DNA from: an uncultured Saprospiraceae bacterium
Lineage (GTDB): Bacteria > Bacteroidota > Bacteroidia > Chitinophagales > Saprospiraceae
Direction of reading: 5' to 3'
Assembly: GCA_937959115.1 (NCBI GenBank)
Contig: CALGAW010000040.1
Span: 1 to 64,000 of the forward strand
Length of the DNA stretch: 64,000 nucleotides
This document shows positions 1 through 7,868 of this stretch, one piece after another. The number at the start of each line of letters is the position of its first letter. Positions within the stretch are counted from its first letter, which is position 1. The translations under genes were made by a program, and so were the position numbers. A model generated the notes under the pieces. It did no database searches, was not told where the DNA came from, and saw nothing but the letters and a program-made list of their open reading frames with translations.

Positions 1-93
1 TTACCCAGAAAGAAGGTTCTTTATCCAAAAACGACCGACTCAATTAAAGAAAGTGTTTGTTAATTAGTTATTAGCAAAGTTTGTTTACTGATT

Positions 94-125
94 AGAGTGA
101 TGATAATTTCATCACTCTTTTTTTT
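94..125 (+). terminator. Rho-independent terminator of an upstream gene
   Basis: A perfect 10-bp stem (94-103 with 109-118) and a 5-nt loop are followed by a run of eight T (118-125). It must close a transcript entering from left of the window. The first ~65 bases are open in all three plus frames (stops near 47, 63 and 67), so the reading frame of that upstream gene cannot be decided here. Confidence 0.85.
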
Positions 126-189
126 ATTGGGGTAATTCAAAAGGCAGTCTGAATTTCTGTCGAATGCCTAATATTGGTTATTTTTAGAT

Positions 190-354
190 ATGAACAAGCG
201 ACGACGAAAACCAACATTTAAGGATTACGGATCATATGAGTTCCTTAAAGTCTTGATGAATTGATACCATGTTGTTCGAATGGTTAGAAAAGTAATTGAT
301 TCCTTAGATATTGACCCAGTAATGTTTTCTGGCGCTTTAGGATTAATTCAATAA
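190..354 (+). pseudogene. Short reading frame interrupted by an in-frame TGA
   Basis: An ATG at 190 opens a 24-codon, basic-starting frame that ends in TGA at 262-264. The same frame continues without another stop to TAA at 352-354. The second half has its own ATG at 280 and reads like ordinary protein (VIDSLDIDPVMFSGALG). Together this is a 54-codon frame with a single internal TGA. I recognise no family. It may be a decayed small gene, a pair of tiny ORFs, or chance in non-coding DNA between the terminator at 94-125 and the promoter at 405. No TAnnTTTG box precedes it. Confidence 0.25.
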
Positions 355-404
355 AATATATACCATTTTAATAAACTATTACATTATACATACAATAATG
401 TTAA

Positions 405-412
405 TATATTTG
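405..412 (+). promoter_or_regulatory. Bacteroidota -7 box (TATATTTG)
   Basis: Exact match to the TAnnTTTG -7 element used by the Bacteroidota primary sigma factor, 22 nt before the ATG at 435. No clear -33 TTG is seen. It would drive the PKD gene and possibly the following three-gene cassette. Confidence 0.55.
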
Positions 413-434
413 TGTCGAAATAAACGAATCAATC

Positions 435-1823
435 ATGAGAAATATAACGTTACTGCCTATTGTCAATGGGAATTGTGTCACCTTCGAAATTGGGAACTTG
501 CTGATTCGTGACCCTAGAATGAAGACCTATGATCTGTTTGTCGAATTTGGCGACGGGTCTTACACTTCCTTTCAAAGTAAAGAAACAGACCCCGAGACTG
601 ACAGAACCACCGTCTTCTCGAAGTTCACCCATTCCTATAGTCAATTAGGGAGTTATCCGGTTAAAGGATGCTTCAAGGCAATTTACTCAGACGATGGAGA
701 CCCACTCTACCCTACTATCCCATCCATCGAAATTAAATCGTTTACAGATTCGCCTTGCACATCGCCTGTAACGAATAAACTACAAGCGCCTAGCGTATTG
801 AGCGGCCCGTCCTTGCTCTCAAGTCATATGCCGAAATACGGTGAGCAAAATGTGTACATCCTCAACTACGATCAACTAGACTTTAAACAAGGAACTAGCA
901 ATCAGTTGATCCTGTTCTACAATGAAAAAGGGAAACCTTACACACAATGGGAAAGCTTACCAAACAAAGCACTCGCCGCTCACAAATGCCGACATAGTGA
1001 ATCCGTAAAACTAATTGACACAGGCGCAGTGGAACGCCTTGATGAGCTGACTGCCTTTAGAAGTGATCTCCCAGATTGGCGGGAACAGTTGGACAAATAT
1101 CAGCATTATGTCTTGTTTGAAGTGAGTGAAGTCAACGGTAGCTATAAGAACAATATCTTCATTGATTTGCTTGGTCACGAGGAACTAGAAACCGCAATCA
1201 TGGAAGAGGAAAGCTCAGGGACTGAAAAAGTAAGTATGACGGCTTACCATCTGTTAATTGGTGACTCGGGTCTTGAGTTGAGGGACAGATTTGACTATCA
1301 AAGTGAACCATTGACACGGTTTCATGACCCTAACTACATCTATGTCTCCCCGCTAGTTGTTGATCCTGATGATATTCCGACAACCATTTGGACGTATGAC
1401 CTCTCGATTAGCAATGATGGCCAAGGAACGGCCTCTGATGTTAAAGCTCATGTGTTTCTAGAAACTGATTTCTTTGATTTATCAACGATTATAGGCGTGG
1501 AGACGAAACCGTTTCGGCATGACAGGATGGAATTGGAGAAGGATGGTGTTTCTTTTTACTGGGATAGCATTGCGTTGCCTGGGATCAATTTCCCGAATGA
1601 CAATAAGCTTACAATTCGTTTTTCGATACAGCCGAAATCCAATTATGTCGCCTCTGAAAAGCTATCAGCGCATGCGGAGGTCATAATGTCCGCTGGTAAC
1701 ATTAAGGAAACAACGTTGACTGAGGAGGTAGCAGTTACTGAAATTATAGATGCTGACAGAACCAGGCAATTCCGGATTGAAGACGTTATAACTAATTCTT
1801 CTAATACAGAACGTACTGTATAA
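435..1823 (+). CDS. PKD-domain protein without signal peptide
   Basis: 462 residues, function unknown. Residues ~30-80 carry a PKD-like beta-sandwich signature: FGDG at 38-41 and HSYSQLGSYPV at 66-76. The last ~140 residues (about 310-440) read like a CARDB/DUF11-type adhesive beta domain (SISNDGQGTASDVKAHV). PKD and CARDB folds are usually found on secreted proteins, yet there is no signal peptide, lipobox, membrane segment or T9SS sorting domain, so the protein appears cytosolic or is exported in an unknown way. It is the first gene of a same-strand run leading to the CHAT protease at 3719, with a 108-nt gap before the next start. I infer, without proof, that it is a partner or substrate in that cassette. 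ATG start, with the promoter box 22 nt upstream. Confidence 0.8.
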   Translation: MRNITLLPIVNGNCVTFEIGNLLIRDPRMKTYDLFVEFGDGSYTSFQSKETDPETDRTTVFSKFTHSYSQLGSYPVKGCFKAIYSDDGDPLYPTIPSIEIKSFTDSPCTSPVTNKLQAPSVLSGPSLLSSHMPKYGEQNVYILNYDQLDFKQGTSNQLILFYNEKGKPYTQWESLPNKALAAHKCRHSESVKLIDTGAVERLDELTAFRSDLPDWREQLDKYQHYVLFEVSEVNGSYKNNIFIDLLGHEELETAIMEEESSGTEKVSMTAYHLLIGDSGLELRDRFDYQSEPLTRFHDPNYIYVSPLVVDPDDIPTTIWTYDLSISNDGQGTASDVKAHVFLETDFFDLSTIIGVETKPFRHDRMELEKDGVSFYWDSIALPGINFPNDNKLTIRFSIQPKSNYVASEKLSAHAEVIMSAGNIKETTLTEEVAVTEIIDADRTRQFRIEDVITNSSNTERTV

Positions 1824-1931
1824 ATGCCAATTATACACTTATAATTAAAAGGTTCGTTCCAATTTATACAACAAATATTCAAATTATACTTAATTTTACA
1901 ATTGATTTTTTGATAAAACTATCGTTTGAAT

Positions 1932-2711
1932 ATGAACAGCATGACTCCATCTGATTTATTGGAAAATACCAAACAAGATTTAAATAAAAAACTCTCAGAG
2001 CACTTAGAAAAAGGAATAGAGTTATTATTGAACATTATTGATGAAGATTCAAATCTAAAGCTCGACATCTATCAACAACGAGGCAAATACAATGAAATTG
2101 AGCAAGATAGCTTACAGGGCGTCATTAAATATGATGACAAAATGTTCTATACCAATAAGGTAAGAGTAGCCTTATTGGAAATTATTGACAAGCTCATTTT
2201 AAGCGACTTTGAAAAGGATAATGATCATTGGTCAGCGGAAGAAAAATTGCTCCTAGTTCAACGAAACCCCACTACTACAAGAACGACAGCAGTCTCTGCA
2301 CCTGCGACAACAACCATAACAGAGGATAAAATCTATACGTATAAAGATCTTGAAATCTATAGATCACTCAATTCTGAATTACTGAAGGTTTATCCTATAT
2401 TATATCGAGAAATCAGCGCGATCGTCTATCGTGGTTCAACGAACAATGAAGAGTCAACGATGTTTATGAATAGTCTAAACAGACATAAAGATGCACTTAC
2501 GACCTTTAAAGTAGAATTTGATAAAGTGCTGAATTTCAGAGATGAACTGAGAAAAATGGATAAATCAGAATATTATGAACTTATGATTAAGAAATTCATT
2601 GATTTTAAATCAAGAGTTAATGCCGAATCCCTTGAAAAACTGCAGTCTAGCCTAATTGAATTGAATCAATTTACGACCCAATTGTACGAAGAAACATCCT
2701 TAAACAGCTAA
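1932..2711 (+). CDS. Soluble helical protein with EAD-like N-terminal domain
   Basis: 259 residues from the ATG at 1932; a TTG at 1926 in the same frame is less likely. Residues ~26-90 are an all-helical domain (GKYNEIEQDS, then RVALLEIIDKL) that is clearly repeated in the next gene and also resembles the N-terminus of the CHAT protease at 3719. It resembles the small effector-associated domains (EAD11-like) known from bacterial conflict systems; that name is from memory. A Thr/Pro/Ala-rich linker (~111-130) leads to a second helical domain (131-259) rich in Lys and Glu. There is no signal or membrane segment. It is probably an adaptor or substrate that meets the protease through matching EADs. 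The family is otherwise unrecognised. Confidence 0.8.
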   Translation: MNSMTPSDLLENTKQDLNKKLSEHLEKGIELLLNIIDEDSNLKLDIYQQRGKYNEIEQDSLQGVIKYDDKMFYTNKVRVALLEIIDKLILSDFEKDNDHWSAEEKLLLVQRNPTTTRTTAVSAPATTTITEDKIYTYKDLEIYRSLNSELLKVYPILYREISAIVYRGSTNNEESTMFMNSLNRHKDALTTFKVEFDKVLNFRDELRKMDKSEYYELMIKKFIDFKSRVNAESLEKLQSSLIELNQFTTQLYEETSLNS

Positions 2712-2747
2712 TCACTTTTAGATAAACAACGATCGTAAAGTCACAAT

Positions 2748-3716
2748 ATGGAAACAGTGGAATTGTTGGAAAAAACCCAAGATAAGTTAAGAAATGCCTT
2801 GCTAGAAGAGATGGAGGAAGGAATAGACAATCTTTTGTCTGCCATTGATACTGATTCTGCTCACAAAGCTGCAATCTATCAATATAAGGGCCAATACAAT
2901 GAAATTGTACAGAATAGCAATCAAGGTGTTTTAAAGTATGAAACAAAAATTTTATATTCTAATAGAATTCGCGTTGGATTATTAGAGATTATTGACAAGT
3001 TGACCTTAAACGATTTCTCCATTGAAAATGATGTATTTTCGAATGAAGAAAAACAATTGATACAGAATTCAGTCAAGGGAAAGGATGACACCCCCAAAGT
3101 ACCAGTTGAATCTACTACTCCAGCTAAACAACCACAAACACCAACTACTTTGCTTGCCAATAGCGCTCCGTTAAAAAAAGTAGTCATTGGAGCATCCTTT
3201 ATCGGTCTATTGCTTTTCACCTATTTTATAGTAATCCCTATGTTTACCGTGAGAAAAGCCAAAACAGCAACAAGGACAACAAGCACTGCAACTGAACTTA
3301 GTGGTGGATCTACCTTAAGAGAAAGGCTAGTCATTGACAAAAACACCTTTTCAATCAATGACTTAAAGAAATACCAGGTAAAAAATGTTGATTTGATTGC
3401 ATTTTATCCAAAAATAACTTCCTTGTTTAAAGATCTATTAGCCAAAAAGATTGAAGATCGAAATGTGATGATAAATCTAGTGCAGAATGTAGAAAAGTAC
3501 AAACCTCAATTAGAAGCTTATAAAGCTAAATTTATTAAAGTAAATCAAACGCTACTTCAGTTGTCAACGGCTCAACGGAATAAATACAGGGATAGGTTAA
3601 AGCGACATTATGATTTCAAAACTTCCATGGATGGTAACTCAATAGGGCGCATCTCTTACAATGTAAACCAACTGGACCAGTTATACGATAAAATCTTAGC
3701 AGAACCCAACCAATAA
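2748..3716 (+). CDS. Membrane-anchored paralogue with EAD-like domain
   Basis: 322 residues, paralogous to the preceding protein. The EAD-like helical domain lies at ~23-87 (GQYNEIVQNS, RVGLLEIIDKL). A Thr/Pro/Lys linker (~110-140) is followed by one strong membrane segment at ~144-167 (VVIGASFIGLLLFTYFIVIP). A C-terminal helical domain (~200-322) matches that of the soluble paralogue. The difference between the two is the added membrane anchor. Basic residues lie on both sides of the segment (KK before, RKAK after), so topology is unclear. Its stop is 2 nt from the CHAT start, so the two are translationally coupled. A reasonable guess is a membrane-acting effector or sensor cleaved or recruited by the CHAT protein. 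Confidence 0.8.
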   Translation: METVELLEKTQDKLRNALLEEMEEGIDNLLSAIDTDSAHKAAIYQYKGQYNEIVQNSNQGVLKYETKILYSNRIRVGLLEIIDKLTLNDFSIENDVFSNEEKQLIQNSVKGKDDTPKVPVESTTPAKQPQTPTTLLANSAPLKKVVIGASFIGLLLFTYFIVIPMFTVRKAKTATRTTSTATELSGGSTLRERLVIDKNTFSINDLKKYQVKNVDLIAFYPKITSLFKDLLAKKIEDRNVMINLVQNVEKYKPQLEAYKAKFIKVNQTLLQLSTAQRNKYRDRLKRHYDFKTSMDGNSIGRISYNVNQLDQLYDKILAEPNQ

Positions 3717-3718
3717 TA

Positions 3719-4588
3719 ATGACAAAACAAGATATAACCGAATTTGTAAAACCGCTAATCATTGATGGAAAGCTCAAGGAAGCCTGTCAATACCTTACTG
3801 ACTACACAAATGGAATTGATAAGTACATCGAAAGAGACTTGCTGATCCAAGCAGGCATCATCAATCAACATGAACGTGAACATACGAACAAGCTGATCTC
3901 TAAAGAAAACTACAATATGGCGCTTGCGCAAGCTAGATATGCCATCACTCAAATCCTTGACCGCCTACCAGAACAGGGAAATCCAGTAGCTGACGCCTTA
4001 AATTCTGCAACAGATCAGCTCACGAACATCTTGTTTCTCAGTGCAAACCCTAAAAACACAAGCCAGCTAAGACTTGGTGAGGAACTCCGTAAAATCAAAG
4101 ACAGCCTAGCGGCTAGCACCTACAGACATAAGTTCTCGCTCTCCAGTGAATCAGCCGTTCGCGTTCCTACAATCACTAAAGCGCTTCAAAGCCAACGCCC
4201 AGAAATTGTGCATTTTGCAGGACACGGAATTGGTGAAGAAGGCCTCATCGTAGAAAATGACCTAGGAGACATCGTAAAATTCCCAACCGCAGGCCTCGAT
4301 AGACTGTTTAAGCGGTTTGCAGAGCATCTACAATGTGTCGTTATGAATGCTTGTTATTCAAAGGAGCAGGCAGAAGTGATCAGTAAGCATGGCATCTATG
4401 TTGTCGGCATGAACAAAGCCATTGGCGACAAGGCAGCACTTGATTTCTCCGTCGGCTTTTATCAAAGTCTAGGAGAAGGAAATGACTATGAATTTGCTTT
4501 CGATATGGCGATGGTCAACAATTCAGTGAATCGGAAGGATGTAGAAACACCTGAGCTTTGGCTGAATGGCAAGGTAGTTCAACTGTAA
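3719..4588 (+). CDS. CHAT-domain cysteine protease with N-terminal EAD
   Basis: 289 residues. Residues 1-85 are a helical domain ending in a segment (INQHEREHTNKLIS, then ARYAITQILDRL) that lines up without gaps over ~38 residues with the EAD-like domains of the two preceding proteins. Residues ~101-289 are a CHAT domain (caspase/HetF-related). It has the opening strand NILFLSANP (103-111), the catalytic His loop HFAGHG (H169) and the catalytic Cys in NACYS (C212), so the dyad is intact. CHAT proteases of this architecture act in NTPase-linked conflict systems and, in the Craspase/TPR-CHAT case, cleave a dedicated partner. No sensor NTPase is visible in the window; the partners are probably the EAD proteins encoded just upstream. 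Base composition looks slightly more GC-rich than the two upstream genes by eye. Confidence 0.9.
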   Translation: MTKQDITEFVKPLIIDGKLKEACQYLTDYTNGIDKYIERDLLIQAGIINQHEREHTNKLISKENYNMALAQARYAITQILDRLPEQGNPVADALNSATDQLTNILFLSANPKNTSQLRLGEELRKIKDSLAASTYRHKFSLSSESAVRVPTITKALQSQRPEIVHFAGHGIGEEGLIVENDLGDIVKFPTAGLDRLFKRFAEHLQCVVMNACYSKEQAEVISKHGIYVVGMNKAIGDKAALDFSVGFYQSLGEGNDYEFAFDMAMVNNSVNRKDVETPELWLNGKVVQL

Positions 4589-4672
4589 TTTACTTAGTTT
4601 AAATGTTCGCCAACACCGATTAACGAACTCATAACACATAATTTTAATCAATTTTTGTAGCTTTACGGCAAA

Positions 4673-5077
4673 ATGAGAAACAAGCTTTCTATGCACAGAC
4701 CTATTTTTATGTTTTTTTGTTTTGCTATCTTTTTCACCGCTTGCAAATCAACAAAACCAGCTACTCAAATTTCAATGGATGAGCTCTATAAGACTTGGAG
4801 CGTCGATTCTGTATATATGGAAGGCAATTTCCTTCCGAATAGTGAGCTCTTAGGTGGCTCTATTGAGTTTACAAAGGATAAAAAACTAATCTCAAAAACT
4901 GGAAAAAGAGTAAACAATATTACCTTTGATCTTATTGATAACAAAATTGTCAATGTCGATAAACCAACCGACCCAAGCCTTACAATTGAACAACTGAGCA
5001 AAGAGCAGCTTATACTGAAAAGTGAAAATGGAGGAATTACTAAATTAAGAATGATCTTATCTCCCCTAAAATATTAA
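4673..5077 (+). CDS. Lipocalin-like lipoprotein
   Basis: 134 residues. The N-terminus is a lipoprotein signal ending FFTAC, with the lipidated Cys near residue 24. The mature part begins with a short conserved-looking segment (LYKTWSVDSVYMEG), followed by predicted beta strands (SIEFTKDKKLISKTG). This is the usual pattern of the small lipocalin-like (DUF4923/lipocalin_4-type) lipoproteins of Bacteroidota. The ligand is unknown. It lies 84 nt after the CHAT gene and 2 nt before a similar gene, so these two form a pair. TAGCTTTA at 4658-4665 is one base off a -7 box, so the pair may have its own promoter instead of belonging to the CHAT cassette. Confidence 0.75.
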   Translation: MRNKLSMHRPIFMFFCFAIFFTACKSTKPATQISMDELYKTWSVDSVYMEGNFLPNSELLGGSIEFTKDKKLISKTGKRVNNITFDLIDNKIVNVDKPTDPSLTIEQLSKEQLILKSENGGITKLRMILSPLKY

Positions 5078-5079
5078 TT

Positions 5080-5460
5080 GTGAAAAATTATACGTTAATC
5101 TTATTAATTGCAACAATTGCCTTGACCGGATGCAATCAGGAAGCAAAGAAGATGGTAAGCGATATTCAAGGAAAATGGATGTTGGATTCTGCTACCAGAA
5201 ACGGAAAACCAACTAAAACACTATCAGGTGTTTATGTCCACTTCCTAGACGAGAATAAGCTGGAAAGCAACTTACCTTACAGCAAATCTGTAACAGGGAA
5301 ATATACCTACACATATCTGATTGATGATAAATCAGTCAAATGTCCTGAAGCACCAGATTTCTCTATGAAAATCAAATCATTAGAAGGAAATTCATTGGTG
5401 ATGTTGGATACACTTTACAATTTTCCATTCGAATTTACCTTTAAAAAAGAAGCGAGTTAG
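5080..5460 (+). CDS. Second lipocalin-like lipoprotein
   Basis: 126 residues starting with GTG at 5080. Signal peptide [18 protein letters not shown] gives a lipidated Cys at residue 18. After that, [17 protein letters not shown] matches the opening strand of lipocalin-like proteins, and the rest alternates short beta strands. It resembles the preceding protein in size, layout and the G/TW motif, so the two are likely diverged duplicates. Its start is 2 nt past the neighbour's stop, so translation is coupled. Cell-envelope location is predicted; function is unknown. Confidence 0.75.
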   Translation: MKNYTLILLIATIALTGCNQEAKKMVSDIQGKWMLDSATRNGKPTKTLSGVYVHFLDENKLESNLPYSKSVTGKYTYTYLIDDKSVKCPEAPDFSMKIKSLEGNSLVMLDTLYNFPFEFTFKKEAS

Positions 5461-5476
5461 TCAAGATAGTTCTTAT

Positions 5477-5493
5477 TATTTTTGCTATTTTTG
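5477..5493 (+). promoter_or_regulatory. Tandem -7 boxes before the aldolase gene
   Basis: Two copies of TATTTTTG (5477-5484 and 5486-5493), each a match to TAnnTTTG, lie 41-57 nt before the aldolase ATG. They are 9 nt apart and would give two closely spaced starts. Confidence 0.5.
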
Positions 5494-5533
5494 CGCTTTA
5501 CTTGATCGTCAACAAACATTAATCAAAACACCT

Positions 5534-6592
5534 ATGTCATATAACAATATTCAATCGTTGTTGGGTAAAGATGCAGAACACCTGCTTGGTTACAAAACCG
5601 ATAAAATTGACAAATCCAGACTCCATAAACCAGGTCCTGACTTTATAGATCAAACATGGCTTGGTTCTAATAGAAATATACAGACAATTAGAAGTCTGAC
5701 CACGTTGTTTAACCATGGCCGCCTATCTGGAAGTGGTTATTTATCTATCCTTCCCGTTGATCAAGGAATCGAACACGCTGCTGGAGCTTCATTCGCACCC
5801 AATGCAGACTATTTTGATCCTGAGAACATTGTGAAGCTAGCCATGGAAGGAGGCTGCAATGCAGTAGCAAGTACCTATGGTGTTTTGGCTTCAGTAGCTA
5901 GAAAATACGCACACAAAATACCGTTTGTCGTGAAAATAAATCACAACGAACTACTTACCTATCCAGGTAAATACGATCAAATATCATTTGGTACAATTGA
6001 CAGTGCTTGGGATATGGGTGCTGTAGCTGTTGGAGCAACAATCTACTTCGGACATGAGAATTCTAGCCGTCAGATTGTAGAAATTGCCAAAGCATTCGAA
6101 TATGCGCATCAACTGGGTATGGCAACCATTCTCTGGTGTTATGTGCGAAACAGCGCTTTCAAACACGAAGGAACAGACTACCATGCTTCTGCGGATATCA
6201 CAGCACAAGCTAATCATATCGGAGTTACCATTCAAGCTGACATTATCAAGCAGAAACTACCAACCAACAACGGCGCTTACAAGGCGATCGGATTTGGTAA
6301 AACGCATGACAAAGTCTACTCAGAGTTATCAAGTGATCACCCTATCGACCTTTGCAGATATCAAGTAGCCAACTGCTATATGGGACGTGCTGGTCTCATC
6401 AACTCTGGTGGTGCGTCAGGCGGCGATTCAGATCTTTCAGATGCTGTAGCGACGGCTGTCATCAACAAACGTGCAGGCGGTACAGGACTAATCTTGGGCC
6501 GTAAAGCGTTTCAACGTCCAGTAAAAGAAGGCATCGAATTGCTAAATGCGGTACAGGATGTGTATCTTTGTAAAGATATCGACTTAGCCTAA
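5534..6592 (+). CDS. fbaB: Class I fructose-bisphosphate aldolase (FbaB/DhnA type)
   Basis: 352 residues, close to E. coli FbaB (350). It cleaves fructose 1,6-bisphosphate to dihydroxyacetone phosphate and glyceraldehyde 3-phosphate through a lysine Schiff base, so no metal is needed; cytosolic, in glycolysis and gluconeogenesis. Family landmarks are LPVDQGIEH (73-81) near the N-terminus, [10 protein letters not shown] (131-140), ADIIKQK (235-241, holding the candidate Schiff-base lysine K239 or K241) and the C-terminal phosphate-binding [10 protein letters not shown] and [17 protein letters not shown]. The gene stands alone behind two promoter boxes and 100 nt before accD. The assignment is firm; which lysine is catalytic needs an alignment. 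Confidence 0.95.
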   Translation: MSYNNIQSLLGKDAEHLLGYKTDKIDKSRLHKPGPDFIDQTWLGSNRNIQTIRSLTTLFNHGRLSGSGYLSILPVDQGIEHAAGASFAPNADYFDPENIVKLAMEGGCNAVASTYGVLASVARKYAHKIPFVVKINHNELLTYPGKYDQISFGTIDSAWDMGAVAVGATIYFGHENSSRQIVEIAKAFEYAHQLGMATILWCYVRNSAFKHEGTDYHASADITAQANHIGVTIQADIIKQKLPTNNGAYKAIGFGKTHDKVYSELSSDHPIDLCRYQVANCYMGRAGLINSGGASGGDSDLSDAVATAVINKRAGGTGLILGRKAFQRPVKEGIELLNAVQDVYLCKDIDLA

Positions 6593-6692
6593 TGCTTGAG
6601 TTTATTCTCTACTAAGCATTAATTACTAAGCACTAAACGCCAGTAACAACAAATACAACGCTTTATTATTCACCCTGTAAATGAGTTAAACT

Positions 6693-7634
6693 ATGGGATG
6701 GTTTAAACGACTGAAAGAAGGTATTAATACGAGAAGAAAAAAAGTTATTCCTGATGGAGTATGGTACATGTGCCCAGATTGCAGAACAGCGATCACTTCA
6801 AAGGAACATGCTCAAAACTACTATGTCTGCTTGACAGAGGATTGCTTGTATCATACAAGAATTGGTTCAGCAGAATACTTTGATATAATATTCGATGGTC
6901 GCAGAACCTATTTGTTCGACAATCTCGTTTCCAAGGATTTTCTCAATTTCAAAGATCTAAAAACCTACGAAGATAGACTAGTTGCTGCCAAGGAGAAAAC
7001 GAACCTCAATGATGCTATCACTGTCGCTCGTGGAAAGGTCAATCGCCTTGATTTGGTGGTTGCCGCAATGGATTTTAAATTTATCGGTGGCTCAATGGGT
7101 TCTGTTGTAGGTGAAAAAATCGCCTTATCTATTGACTATTGCTTAGAGCATAAAGTCCCATTCTTATTGATCTCAAAGTCTGGTGGTGCAAGGATGATGG
7201 AATCCGCGTTTTCCTTGATGCAAATGGCTAAAACCGCTTCTCGACTCACACGACTAGCTAAGGCTAAGATCCCATACTTCTCAATGATGACAGATCCGAC
7301 TACCGGAGGAGTTACTGCCTCTTACGCAATGCTTGGAGACATCAATTTTGCTGAGCCCAAAGCACTCATTGGTTTTGCAGGACCACGGGTGATCAAAGAA
7401 ACCATCAAAAAGGATTTACCAGCAGGTTTTCAGACCTCAGAATTCCTCTTAGATCATGGTTTCCTAGATTTTATAGTGCATCGCAAAGACTTGAAGCAAA
7501 AAATCGGTGATCTGTTACATTTGTTCCGCCCTGCTAAAGAGAAAGAATCAGGAGAAGAAACTGAAAAAGTGGAAGTTCCAGTAAAGGTGGAAGCAAATAA
7601 GGAAGAGAAGGTTATTAAAAAGGAAAAAACTTGA
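6693..7634 (+). CDS. accD: Acetyl-CoA carboxylase carboxyltransferase beta subunit
   Basis: 313 residues. With AccA it moves the carboxyl group from carboxybiotin to acetyl-CoA, making malonyl-CoA for fatty acid synthesis. The crotonase-like core is well conserved (FIGGSMGSVVGEK, SKSGGARMMESAFSLMQMAK, DPTTGGVTASYAMLGD, GFAGPRVI). The N-terminal zinc ribbon has Cys27, Cys30, Cys46 and Cys51. The second knuckle is C-x4-C (CLTEDC) where the family has C-x2-C, a two-residue insertion. Residues after ~280 form a Lys/Glu-rich tail that is probably disordered. accA is not in the window, as is usual for split acc genes. The start at 6693 places the zinc ribbon where expected. Confidence 0.96.
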   Translation: MGWFKRLKEGINTRRKKVIPDGVWYMCPDCRTAITSKEHAQNYYVCLTEDCLYHTRIGSAEYFDIIFDGRRTYLFDNLVSKDFLNFKDLKTYEDRLVAAKEKTNLNDAITVARGKVNRLDLVVAAMDFKFIGGSMGSVVGEKIALSIDYCLEHKVPFLLISKSGGARMMESAFSLMQMAKTASRLTRLAKAKIPYFSMMTDPTTGGVTASYAMLGDINFAEPKALIGFAGPRVIKETIKKDLPAGFQTSEFLLDHGFLDFIVHRKDLKQKIGDLLHLFRPAKEKESGEETEKVEVPVKVEANKEEKVIKKEKT

Positions 7635-7868
7635 TTAATTCTTATTCATGATGAAGGAACCGAAGCCTTCACAAAGAGCCTTAAGCAAGTCTAGCTAAAA
7701 CGTCACCTACAACTAAAAACTGTTCACAACTTGAATTGAATGGTTTTGAACACTAGTAAAGCATTAAGCCACTACTCTTTATCTCTTTTCTAGAATTTAA
7801 CTCATTGACCCTTCACCAAATGTTGGTCTTTACGCAAATCCAATAGTCGTTTTTGAATTATAAATTCC

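Noticed and set aside
1-67. C-terminus of an upstream coding sequence
   Set aside because: All three plus frames stay open until stops near 47, 63 and 67, so no frame can be chosen; only the terminator at 94-125 is supported.
7635-7868. Terminator at the TGAAGG/CCTTCA hairpin near 7653-7672
   Set aside because: Six-bp arms with an 8-nt loop and no T-run on either strand; too weak.
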